Part shown: one piece after another, positions 13,101-23,836 of the stretch
How positions within the stretch are numbered: position 1 is the stretch's first letter
Layout of the letters: each line of letters opens with the position of its first letter
Assembly (NCBI GenBank): GCA_013399305.1
Contig: VXAI01000158.1
Location: 1,418,064 to 1,482,063, forward strand
Reading direction: 5' to 3'
DNA: 64,000 nucleotides
From: Rostratula benghalensis
Lineage: Eukaryota; Chordata; Aves; Charadriiformes; Rostratulidae
Made by a program: the position numbers and the translations under genes
Notes under the pieces: generated by a model
The model's database searches: none
What the model was told of the DNA's origin: nothing
The model's input: only the letters and a program-made list of their open reading frames with translations

Positions 13101-15088
13101 GGGTCACCTGTCCCGTCTGCTCCTTTACACAGTGTCGCTCCTTTACACTTTTCTGCTTCCAACCCTCCAATGGGGCAAATGACCAAGTTAGATGACGTTG
13201 GCTTGGCTGTATAAGAAAGAGCTTCTCTGCATTCCTTGGCCTTATCACTCTGAGAGCGAACAGTTTCTGCACAATATGCTGGTAGTTTCAGAGTTTCTGT
13301 TAGTTCAGAGAAGAAGCTTAGCTGCAAAGTAAAATTACTGAAGAGAAAATTGCTTCTGTTTTACCCCAAAGCAGAACAGATGGGCTATTCCTTACATCCA
13401 GGCTAAACTGCAAAGAAGGCTCCCATAATTGTCTGAGAAGTTGCTCAAATTCAAGTCAAAGGAGAAATCAGGATCTTTTTTTTAATAATAAAGAGTTGAT
13501 GTTGGGGCAGAACAGAAGACTCACCTAGAAATTTAGTATTTTTTATTCTTTTCTTCATAAGACCATGCTCACACTCAAGGCTCATGTGCAATAGGAGTCA
13601 GGATAACAGATATTAAATTAATTAATGGAGCTTAAATAAATACAGCTTCAGCAGCTGAAAACCAAGCTTCCTCAAGCCATCAAGGGAGTGGATCTCACCA
13701 CCCATTGTATCAAGACCAAGGACAGATTTAGTCGCCAGATCTCCTCAATCTGCTGGACAATCAGACAGATGATTAATGACGGGGTTTATTTTTAACATGA
13801 TCACCATCGCTACAAATTTATTGATCATTTTTGTTTTAATTTTTTTAACTTCAATTTAAATTCTCTATTGAAAAAAAAAAACAACAAATCCAAGCCTCAT
13901 ACTAACTGAACAAAGACCACAGATATACTTCTGGAGTAACAGCAAATTATGGCTCCATACTTACTTATTTTTGAGGTCTTTCTTCTCTCATTAATACAGC
14001 CAGAAATTACTCTGAAAGCCTAAAAATATACCCCTGAAACTGAGGAACCCCTGAGTTTAGGTCTTTACTCTTCTGTGGAGTTTCCCTGGTCCTTATAGTC
14101 TTATTCCTGCTGCTCAAAAGATGCAGCCAGCTCAGCACTCCAGCCATCTAGGCAGATCCTTAATTGTTCTCCTGAAACACTTTATGTCATATCCCTGGAT
14201 CAGACTGTAATTAGCTCCAGATTGCTTCTCACAAAGTGTACCATTTTGTATTTATGACTGAAGAGTCTGAAAATTCAAACTCACAAATAGTGGGGACAGA
14301 AAGTAAGGCAATTATCTTCAGTATGAGTGGGAAAATATTTGTGCTGTTGTCATAGACAATATATGAGCCATGGTGTCTCCTAGGAAAAAATCTACATTTG
14401 AGAGCTGACTGTGGCCCAGTTCCATGCAGGTGTCAAAGGAAATCCTACCTGTACAGAGAGCACAAGGCATATCTGTTATCCAGGTAGAGGAAGCAGGTAA
14501 GAATTTCCAAATGCATTTTTCTCTGCTCATAATTTTTTTTTTAAGTATTGACAACTTTCTTCTCTCCCATCACTCAGTTTTTCTGTAGCTTTCATCAAAC
14601 AGAAGTATGATTCATTATGTCTCAGGGGATTTCTATTTTTTTTCCTTTTTTTTCCTTTTTTTTTTCCTTACTCTATACTTGTTTTCCAGGATTATGAAGA
14701 AAGTGTCATAATGTGATAATTTCTAGTTCATTCATTTTTTTTTTCCATAACTTTCTATGTTTTACCCATTTTTCTGAGTGATAAATAAAAAGGAAGTATG
14801 GGGGGGGAAAAAGTTGAAAAATCAGACAAAAATGAAAATTTTTAGCTAACAGATAGATATTAAACTTGTTTAAGGAAGCCTAAAGTTCATATCAGAATCA
14901 GTGTTACGAATTTCCACCAGCAAACATCTGTCCTGTGCTCTGTTCCCTTAAAACAATCTGAAGAGGTGGACTAAATTTTAAGTTGGTGTTTATTGATATT
15001 TTCAGACCACACATCTGTTCCAAAGTTCATCTAAACTTACATTCATGTAGATGAAAGGTACCAAGTGTTGGAACCAGGGTTTCATCAA
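13101..15088. other. Non-coding stretch downstream of the tRNA gene
   Basis: An 18-bp direct duplication (GCTCCTTTACAC cores at 13119-13130 and 13137-13148) lies just after the tRNA. T-rich tracts occur at about 14635-14670. No gene is recognised. A minus-strand frame covering 13016-13327 is an antisense reading through the tRNA and is not a gene. Confidence 0.55.
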
Positions 15089-15552
15089 ATCATAGAATTG
15101 TTTATGTTGGAAAAGACCTCTAAGATCATCAAATCCTACCATTAACCCAGCACTGCCTAGTTACGACTAAACCGCGTCCCTCAGTACCACATCTACATGT
15201 CTTCCAGGAACGGTGACTTAACCACTCCACTGGGTAGCCTGTTTCAATGTTTGAGAACCCTTACCGTGAAGAATTCTTTTCTAATGCTCATCCTAAACCT
15301 CCCCTGGTGCAGGCAGTTGTAGAGAGTGGGAGAAGAGACTAACCCCCATTTCTCTACACTCTCCTTTCAGGGAGTTGTAAAGAGCAAGAAGATCTCCCCT
15401 CAGCCTCCTTTTCTCCAGGCTGAAGACCCCCAGCTCCCTCAGCTGCTCCTCACAAGACTTGTTCTCCAGACTCCTCACCAGCTTCGTTGCCCTTCTCTGG
15501 ACACTCTCCAGCACCAAATTGTCCCTCCTGTAGTGAGGGGTCCAAAGTGTTA
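15089..15552 (-). mobile_element. CR1 retrotransposon, 5'-truncated 3' end
   Basis: Read on the minus strand, this holds the last part of the CR1 ORF2 reverse transcriptase and the 3' UTR, ending in the degenerate tail 'caattctatgat' at 15089-15100. The remnant peptide at 15293-15517 (minus) keeps the CR1 signature '[16 protein letters not shown]...[18 protein letters not shown]'. Upstream ORF2 and all of ORF1 are missing, as in most CR1 copies. It has frame breaks and is inactive. Confidence 0.95.
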
Positions 15553-18550
15553 AACATGCTTCTGCCAGAGCTCATTTTGGAGAGGAAAACAACATGGGGA
15601 AAAAAAGAGGGTTTTTAAATGAAAACCAAATACTCTGGAGTCATCAGACTACTCCTGCAACACCTAGCTCAGCAGAGTTGGTGATGGTTGTGTCTAAAGT
15701 GATTAAGGATGACTCATGTGAGCCGTCTGGAAACAGCACTTACTCCAATGCAACCCTGGGCAATTTGTCTATTAAAAAGCAGAGAAATTAGTTCCTCATA
15801 TCTAAGCTAACACCCTAAGCTGTCTAGGAACCAGTGTCTCTTGCTTTGTCTCACATGAGTGTTATTTTCTTTTTCAGTTATTAGATACATGAGGGGGTTT
15901 TGTTTGTTTTTCTTTGTTTTTTTCCTTTATTTTTTTTTAAAGCATTCTGTGTTCTTTCGAGGGCGCCGCTGAAACACCATCAGTTTTCCTGGCAGCTTAT
16001 GAACCTTGCGCCTTCCTCCCTTAACCTGCTTGGCCCCAACTGGCCTTCAGTGCAGCAGAGTCAACTGGTGTGTTGGTGTGGAAGGAGGCAGGTGGTGCCA
16101 GCGCTGGCACAGGGGACCTCCTTTCTGTAGGGCTCCTGCTGCTCCGCTTAAAAACCCGCCGTTGCCTGAAACCTACCCCCTCGAGCGAGGGTCTGATTCC
16201 ACTTGCGAGCAGGAACTGTGCCATTCTAACAGATGGGCTCCAGCGAAAACAGCCAAGAAAACATGTATATTCATAAAAAAAAAAAAAAAGAAAAAAAAAA
16301 AAAGGGTACTGAGGGCATGAATACTAGCCAAAAACATCAGCATCTCTCCGTGTCTTCTCTTGAGCGTACAAATCCACGGTTAAGGGGATGTGTGGGCGCT
16401 GAGCTGAATTCATTAAAAAAAATTAAAACAAAATGCCTGGCCACATAGAAAGAGAGCGTCAGGAAATGGGCAAGGTGCCCTGAGAGGGAGGAAAAGTGAA
16501 AGAGAAAAGCAATATTCTGGAAGAGCTGAGCCAGAGAGATGCATGGGGTCTGTCTGGTAATTCCCACAGTCTGTGACTTGCCTGGGTGCTCAGTTCATAC
16601 GTTAGATCTGGGGTTGGGAAGAGGGGTAGGTACAACACTCCATCTCCTGGACTTTGTTCTTCCAATTCAAGCTATTTCTCTTTCAGTAGTCCAAAATTAA
16701 AACTCTCCACCCAAACGCAAAGCTTTTAGCTGATCTAACAATCAAGAGTCAGTGAGTCCTAGGGACATGAGCCCTGGTGGATTTTAAGCAGAAGATTGTG
16801 AGAAATCACAAGTCAGAAAATGGGGTTGAACTGAGAACATTAAAAAAGGGTATTGTGAATGCAGACAAAGAACCCATCTCTCCTGGAAGACCTGATGGGA
16901 AGCCTTTCCTAACACCAAGTGGCCACAACAGGCCAGCCAAGGCCAGGTCCAGGTTGAGAAAAACAGGAAGGTGCTGAGGCTGCTGGCATGGAAAACAATC
17001 AGAGGAATAATTTGCTTAAGGCACAATCCTTGAAAATCAGGTTGATCGCTGATGAGATGAAGGAAGGGTCTGCTTAGGTGAAAACTCATGAATTTGTCTC
17101 ACTCATCACACTCTCACTGGCTGCAGAAGTAGCAAACGATCCCACTCCTCTTGCCAGTAACACTTCAAGAATAGGGCACTCTAAACTTGGTTTTCGTCAT
17201 CCCTTTGTCCCCCTGAGGGAGTAGAACCTCTCAGAGAAGGGGTACACCCCTCCTAAGCCACAGACAGAAGTCTCACCTCTGCCTGTTTGGGAGCTTGGAA
17301 CTACACCCAGATTTTCTACTTCCTTGAAGACTTCTCTGTTCCTGGAACAACACATCAGTGTGAGATGGTCCTTTTGAAACTGTTCTAGTTCATAAAGAAC
17401 GGTTAACAAAAGAAGGCCTGGATCTCTCACAGGAACATTTAACATAAGAGCTAGGGACTTATAGTCCTTAAATTAATTAATATTTCATTGCCTTATGAAT
17501 AGCTGAACAACGTTGCCATGAAATAGGAGAGAAGTCTTCATTGCAAGACACCATGGCCCAGTTCAGAAAGTGATGGGAACTGAATGTTCATCCTTTACCT
17601 AAATCATGATGTGGTTTTCAAAGGAAACTCAGTGTTAACATGAAAGTTAGAGGAACACAAGGCAGTATACTGAGCTCATGAGGGTACTAAAGATAGAAAC
17701 AACTTATCTGTAAGATTTTCAAGTCCCTGTGAGTTTAAATCAAATTGATTAGAATCTATTTTCTCTTGAAAGAACTGAGTTATTAGCACATATCTACAAA
17801 TATATCAATACCTCCAGAAATCTCACTCTTGCACTTGCACAAGGCCATATTTGAAAGCTCTGTGAAATTAACACATAGTATTTTGAGTGTAGACTAATGT
17901 ACTAATTGCTCTGGTTATAAAATCAACTCATAACACACCTCTAGCATTTAGCATAGCATACCTTTTCTGCAGTGCTTTGAAATCATTATAAAAAATAGAA
18001 AGGAAGGCTCCGAAAGGCCATGGTACCCCGCCTTTTAGTACTGATGATTATTTGTCACAATCAAGTGACAGTGTTGATACCGCTCTCTGTACCCACCAAA
18101 GCATCAGAGAACCTGATCCAAAATATATTAAGGTGATACTCTGTCAAGATGAACTTGATCGGGCCTTAAGTGTTCAGTGGTAAAGAACACCAACCAAAAC
18201 CACATGGATACCAACCAAAAATCCCCAGCCTACTGTGAAACTTCTGACTTTGTAGTCATGATCACACATAATAAGCCAGGACGTGTTTTGATGCAGACAG
18301 CATGAGGCAGATGGTGGAAAAGAAGTAGAAACAGGACCATTGGCACTGGGATCTTCTCAGTGCTCTGTGGAGGTTCTGAGCTCTCACGGTTCCTCTGTAT
18401 TCAGCAATAAGCTGTTAACTTCTTCATCTTTGATTTTTAACCTGTGTGCAGCCACATCAGTGCAAATCTTTGTTATTTGCTCTCAGTGAGCCCAAATCTA
18501 CCATCATTCATGGTGCCAAAAGTTAATGCTCTCTCCCTGCTGTGCTGCAG
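15553..18550. other. Non-coding stretch with a GC-richer, CpG-bearing patch
   Basis: About 15955-16230 is GC-richer than its surroundings and holds roughly a dozen CpGs. It is followed by an A-rich tract at 16276-16303 broken by a single G. Several short overlapping frames occur on both strands in this patch, as expected from GC-rich sequence alone. No known protein is recognised. The rest of the stretch is AT-rich and unremarkable. Confidence 0.45.
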
Positions 18551-18600
18551 CTATTATTATTATTGATTCTTATTAATTATTATTTATTATTATTATTTTC
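18551..18600. repeat. Imperfect (TTA)n microsatellite
   Basis: Repeated TAT/TTA units with interruptions (ctattattattattgattc, then ttattaattattatttatta). A minus-strand reading would be (TAA)n. Confidence 0.8.
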
Positions 18601-18799
18601 CCTCATCATATCTTTTCCTACCCTCCCCTGGCTTCTCCTAAGTAATAACAATAGTAACAATGATAAGAAAGAATATCAAAATTTGGATTCTGCCCTTCCT
18701 AATTACAAATCACCACCTGTGGTAAAATTATTGAAAAACAGATGAGCACTTCATTCCAGCAATAGCCTTAAAACAAGCAGCAGTTCCAACTGCCAGTGT

Positions 18800-19270
18800 G
18801 ATGTATAGACACAGCGCAGGGCAGATGAGGGATTAATTAGGTCTGTCCCTGCACATTGCCAGGGGAGCACTTCTGTAGAGGTGATTGAAAACTAGAAAGA
18901 GTGGCATTAGTCTTCATTGTTGGTTAAAGGCAACAAAAATAAAGATGCAATTGAGTTGACAAAGCTTCCAGGTATGTGGCTGAGTCATTTGGAGGTGTCA
19001 AAATGATCAAACCATAATTAATTAGCTAAAGTGCTATATTTAATTCCTCAACTTTAATGAAGATTTCTGCAGCCAAAAACAAACGGCGACACCATTTCTT
19101 TCTGAAGCAAAAGGGGTGGAGTGCACCACGGGGATGACGCCAAAGTTTAATGGCGCCTTTATAATCAAGCCCACGTTCTTCATCTTATTGTCATTTTCTC
19201 TACAGATGTAGAAACCCATTGCTGCTGTATGCATTCATATCAGGACTGCAATTATGAGCCCAGGAGTGAC
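18800..19270. other. Candidate conserved regulatory block
   Basis: Repeat-free sequence with a dense cluster of developmental transcription-factor-like cores. TAATTAATTAG lies at 19015-19025, a T-box-like AGGTGTCA at 18993-19000, a LEF/TCF-like GATCAAAC nearby, and GATTAATTAG near 18831-18840. Motif spacing and absence of repeats suggest an enhancer. No conservation or activity data are available, so this stays an inference. Confidence 0.28.
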
Positions 19271-19735
19271 TGGGAAACCAAATGTTAATTATTTTCAAGG
19301 AATAAAACTGAATGCAGCCAAGAAACCTTTCATAATTCCTAATACTAGTCTCCAGGATTGACACTGTAAAGGTGCAGAAGATCTCAGTGTCAGGTAGTCT
19401 AAATATATTCCTCAGGAATTTCATACAGCTTATTCCAAAGGAAAGAAATTTGAGATTTATGAGTAAAGAATTGGAAAAATAAAATGTGAGTTGTGCTCCC
19501 AGTTCAGCCACAGTCTGTGAGAGTGTGGACATCCACAACCTTGGGATTTAGACTGAGCAAAGATCTGCCTGAAACACCCAGGCAGCTCCTCCTGAGTACT
19601 TATCTATCCCAGGCTGAGAGAAGTTGCCTTCTCTTTAGCTTTGTCATCTTCCATCACAAAATATAAAGCACCCTAATCCTCCCATGTACTTGGACCTGAG
19701 AGACTCAGCTCCAAAAGTTCCATGACGTTCAACAG
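19271..19735. other. Non-coding stretch
   Basis: No gene or repeat recognised. A 112-codon minus-strand frame (19200-19538) has no family resemblance and no supporting signals. Confidence 0.5.
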
Positions 19736-19976
19736 GGGAGGTTTAGGATGGATATTAGGAAAAAAAAAAATCTGCACAGAAAAGGTTGTCAAGACTTGGA
19801 ACAGTCTACCCAGGTAAGTAGTTGAGTCACCAACCCTGAAGGCATTTAAAAGCTAGGCAGATGTGGTGCTGAGAAACATTGCTTAGTGGTGGCATTGGCA
19901 GTGTTAGGTTGATGGTCGGACTTGATGATCTTAAAAGTCCCCTCCAAACTAGAGGACTCTCTGATTCTATGATTAT
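19736..19976 (+). mobile_element. CR1 3' end, plus orientation
   Basis: This begins within the C-terminal ORF2 codons (aggtttaggatggatattag) and runs into the 3' UTR. The UTR carries the CR1 string 'gttgatggtcggacttgatg' and the terminal 'ctgattctatgattat'. An A run at 19760-19770 interrupts it. The 3' sequence resembles the CR1-J group of neoavian birds, by recall. It is about 240 bp and severely 5'-truncated. Confidence 0.9.
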
Positions 19977-20320
19977 ATATCCCACTTCACCACATCAAAC
20001 TAGATGCCAGGAGCTCTGGAACAGATAGTGTCCCATCCTGTGCTCATTGAAACACATACACACACACATACTGATGCACCTATGCACTTCTCAAACCAAG
20101 ACACTTGTTCTAACTCTATTCTTCACACACAGATTTTATGTGGGAATGGTTGCTCTCAGATGAGTTTACACTGAAAGATGCCTTCTGATTGCCTCTTTAG
20201 TTAAATAGGAATATGTCTTTGGTAATCTTGTACATGTAGATGGCAAGTTTCTCAAAATGGTGACTGTCTACGTAACAGGCATTCACACAGCATCATGCAT
20301 GAATGGTTACCAGCAGCTTT
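19977..20320. other. Short non-coding spacer between two CR1 copies
   Basis: Contains an imperfect (AC)n run near 20047-20070. Nothing else is recognised. Confidence 0.6.
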
Positions 20321-21050
20321 CATAGCATCATAGAATCATTCAGGTTGGAAGAGACCCTTGGGATCATCGAGTCCATTCATCAACCCCACTCTGCAAATTC
20401 CTCCCCTACACCATGTCCCCCAAGACCACATCTAAATGACTCTTCAACACATTCAGGGATGGGGACTCAATCCCCTCCCTGGGCAGCCTATTCCAGTGTC
20501 TGACCACTCTTTCTGGGAAAAATTCTTTCCTAATGTCCAGCCTAAACCTACCCTGATGCAGCTTGAAGCTATTCCCTCTCGTTCTATCACTAATTCCCTG
20601 TGAGAAGAGACCAGCACCAACCTCTCTGCAATGTCCTTTCAAGTAGTTGTAGAGAGTGATGAGGTCTCCCCTTACCCTCCTCTTCCTCAAACTAAATAGT
20701 CCTGCATCCTTCAATCGTCCTCCATAAGATTTATTCTCCAGGCTCCTCACCAGATTTGTTGCCCTCCCCTGCACTCGCTCCAACACCTCCAGATTTCTCT
20801 GGTGTTGAGGTGCCCAGAACTGGACACAATACTCAAAGTGTGGCCTCACCAGTGCTGAGGACAGGGGGACAATCACCTCCCTAACTATTTCTAATACAAG
20901 CCAAGATACCACTGGCTTTTTTGGCCACCTGGGCACACTGCTATCTCATGTTCAGCTGCTTATCAATTAGAACCCCAAGGTCCCTTTCTGCAAGGCAACT
21001 ATCCACCCACACTTCCCAAGCCTGTAGCGATGCATGGGGTTGTTGTGGAA
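20321..21050 (-). mobile_element. CR1 retrotransposon with long ORF2 C-terminal remnant
   Basis: This is the best preserved CR1 piece in the window. On the minus strand the frame at 20936-20406 is open for about 176 codons. It encodes the C-terminal end of CR1 reverse transcriptase: '[16 protein letters not shown]', then '[19 protein letters not shown]', then '[14 protein letters not shown]', then '[20 protein letters not shown]'. The frame ends at the normal ORF2 stop, followed by the 3' UTR and the terminal 'gaatgattctatgatgc' at 20322-20338. The 5' edge near 21050 lies within ORF2, so the RT catalytic core and endonuclease are missing. The intact frame suggests a fairly recent insertion. 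It is close to the copies at 40351-40878 and 23668-23790. Confidence 0.95.
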
Positions 21051-21080
21051 CAACAATATTGTTGTAACAACATTGTTGGA
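21040..21080. repeat. Short inverted repeat at the CR1 truncation edge
   Basis: The 14-bp palindrome CAACAATATTGTTG at 21051-21064 lies among further GTTGTTG/CAACAA units (21040-21077). It sits at the 5' boundary of the preceding CR1 copy. It may be a filler sequence made at integration or a pre-existing cruciform-prone site. Confidence 0.7.
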
Positions 21081-23340
21081 ATCAGAAACAAGAGCTGAAG
21101 AAGCCTTGTGCTTGGTGTATGTATGATAATAGTACAAATGGCTCTAAGCAGTAAAAAGCATCACGTAATGATACATGTGATGCACAAGGGCAAATTAAGT
21201 GTGCATACGTGCAAACATGCTACTAGTGTGTGTGTGTGTGTGTAAAACCTCTGATTTCTGTAAATAAATGGTTGTGTTCAGTAACATGTTACGCTCCATT
21301 CACACTGCATTGATAGCTGCACAGGGTGTGTGGCATGTGGGAAGCAGGACCAAGATAACTCTCATCAGTGTCTTAGGCATTAGAGGGTATTTTAAAATGT
21401 CCCCTCCCCAACAGTCTGAGGCTGGGATAAACTGTATTCCACAGTCTGCACGGCATCACAATATTCAACAACTCCTTTCTGCTGCTGGCACCCCCAGCCT
21501 TGTATAGAAGCTTAGAAGATGCTTTCTCCCGCAGAGGAATTTACTGGATTAGCTGACAGTCAAAGTCTTAGGAGGCAGGTCGGTTAATGTATTTTTTCAT
21601 CTACAATGTAAAATGTAAGCAATGTTTTCCTCTTACTCAACAGCTGTTACCTCTAGCATAAGTTGTTAAAACTCCCTCATTATTCCACGCAGCCAGGCCA
21701 GCCCTATTTCCTGCGCAGTTGTCATCTCCTTAATATATTACGACATTACAAACTTTATTAGTATATTTGCAGTGCCTTTTTATTTTTTATTAGCTAATGG
21801 GCTGCTTTCGTGCACCGTATTTTCTTAGTCTTTCAGAGCTCAGCCTATAAAATGGCCAAACGTGATCCCATCTGGAAACCATTAAAGATCAATAGAGATG
21901 GAATCTGAAGAAGAAAGAATGAAAAAAAAAAAAAAAATGAAAAGAAAAAAGAGAAAAATCTACCATCAAAACAATTGTGAGCAAAACCCTGTCGGCTTCT
22001 GTTTTCAAATCTGGGTATGCTAAAGCACATCACACTTCCAACGTGACAAAAAGCACCGTGGTCTAGTTAAAAACAGGAACAAGTAATCTACTTTAAAACA
22101 ATCATAAATATGATTAAAGGCCACAGCCTCCTTGATTCTTTGGGAAAAGGGAAACCCTTCTAGCGCATATTGTATTTTTCTGAAGTGCTGGGAGTTTTGT
22201 GGGGCAGCAGCTCAGAGGACAACTGTTTCCATGCCACAAATATGAGTTATTGTGATGTGTGTCCCATTGCAGCTTCCATGGCTCTGTCAAAACATCTGCA
22301 GGCATTAACATGGAAGGATTGTGCCCAGAATGAGGAACTGTTATTGTGAAATGCAGAATACGGCACCCAGACTTGTAAAGCCCTACATGACCCTAAAGCA
22401 TATCAACTCTGTATCTTCAGGACTTAAATATTTTAGCAAATATGCAGGTCTGCAAAAGCTTTGAAGTGCTCCTGCATCAGGTGCAGGGAGGTGCTTGGGT
22501 CCTCAGACACCACCGAGGCAGTTGACTTACAGAAAGGGAGAGAGGATGTGACATTTTGCAGGAGAAGAAGGAATTGTGAACATGAATCTTTCATGTACTC
22601 ATCCCTGACCCAGTGTAAAAATTGGCTGTGAGCATGGCACCCAGTCACAGAGACGTGCTCAGGGCTGGCATTTACCTGTGGTTTAAGCACTGAGTGTTTC
22701 GCCCACCATGAATAGAAACACTGCTTTTTTTGTTCCTCATAGTTGGTACCTGGGGACTTTAAACAGTGAAAATGCAGCCAAACACACCTCCCTGGGCTGC
22801 GCTTGTTCTCCTCTGACATCTATGCCTGCTTTCCTCAATTTCCAGTCACAAAGAGAAGCAGACATCTCCAGGGCTTTGCCCATCCGTCCTGCTTTACAAA
22901 TGTGCCTCAGGATGAGAAGAACAGCATCCCAAAAGGACCTTTTCTCTCCTACATCTCTGAAGGCATTTGAAATGGTTAGGTCAGATGTAAGTGGCTGCTC
23001 TGGTGACAGGTGATATACACCTAGAACCCGTGTGGTCAGTGGTTACAGCTACAGTAGTAAACTAGATACTGCTAGATCCTGAGCCAAGGGTCACCATCTA
23101 GCTCTGATCATGCAACTAAATTCTCTTAACTTCCAAAGCAGTGTGGCTTCTTCCCCACTAACTGCTAGAAGTGTTTTTTGGGCAGAGAGCAGATCCCTAA
23201 ATCTGTCCCTAGATAGTGTATCTTTGAATCTTTGAGGGAGCTGAGAAGTTTGCCCAGAGTTTAACACTTGTCCTCTTGCAGAAATGCGTGTTCGAGGGAG
23301 TTTTCTCGCACCGAGGACTGCAGGGAGACTTAGAGTAATT
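21081..23340. other. Non-coding stretch with a (TG)n run and possible conserved block
   Basis: A (TG)9 microsatellite lies at 21226-21243. The part at about 21540-21850 is repeat-free with AT-rich cores (for example TTAATATATTACGACATTAC) and could be a conserved element. A poly(A)-rich run lies near 21925-21960. No gene is recognised. Confidence 0.45.
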
Positions 23341-23657
23341 AATTTCAGCCTTGAGAAGAGGAGGCTCTGGGGGATCTTTTCTGTGTGTATAGCTATACAA
23401 TTCGGGGGAATAAATCAGACAGAGCCAGACTCTTCTCAGAGGTATCGAGTGAAAGGACACAAGGCAATGGACACAAACTGAAATACAGAGAATTCTGCTT
23501 AAGCACTAGAAAGCCTCTTTGTACTGTTAGGGTGACTGAACGATAGAATAGGTTGTCTGGAAAGATTATGGAGCATCCTTCCTTAAGAATATTCAGGGAA
23601 ACCTGGTTCTAGCTGACACTGCTCTGAGCAGTGGAGTTGTCCTGGATGATCTGACAA
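23341..23657 (+). mobile_element. Old CR1, 5' part of a nested pair
   Basis: This matches the CR1 ORF2 C-terminus and 3' UTR in sense, with 'ttgagaagaggaggctctgg' near 23352-23371 and 'ctggatgatct' at the end. It is more diverged than the copy inserted after it. The reading frame is broken by many changes. Confidence 0.8.
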
Positions 23658-23667
23658 TGATCTGACT

Positions 23668-23790
23668 TAAGAGTTGTTTAGATGTGGTGTTGGGTGACAT
23701 GGTGTAGGGGAGAACTTTGTAGAGTGGGGCTGATGGTTGGACTTGATGAACCCAAGGGTCTTTTCCAACCTGAATGATTCTATGATTCTA
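23668..23790 (+). mobile_element. Younger CR1 3' end nested in an older CR1
   Basis: A 123-bp sense CR1 tail starts within 'gtttagatgtggtgttggg' and ends 'tgattctatgattcta'. It carries 'gaactttgtagagtggggct', shared with the copies at 20321-21050 and 40351-40878, so all three belong to the same subfamily. It splits the older CR1 on either side. Confidence 0.88.
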
Positions 23791-23836
23791 CTTCCAGCGG
23801 TCCTTTCCCACCTCAAACTCTGATTTTGTGATTTTC
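23791..23836 (+). mobile_element. Old CR1, terminal part after the nested insertion
   Basis: 'ccagcggtcctttcccacct' followed by 'ctgattttgtgatttt' is the 3' terminus expected for an older CR1 subfamily. It continues the fragment ending near 23657. This shows the younger copy landed inside the older one's last 50 bp. Confidence 0.7.

Noticed and set aside
13016..13327. 103-codon minus-strand frame, and a possible retroviral primer-binding site
   Set aside because: The frame reads antisense through the tRNA gene. A primer-binding site would match only the last 18 or so nt of a tRNA including CCA, but here the whole tRNA is present without encoded CCA and no LTR borders were seen.
12996..13340. 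tRNA-derived SINE
   Set aside because: The tRNA part is fully intact and no poly(A) tail, LINE-like tail or flanking target duplication was found.
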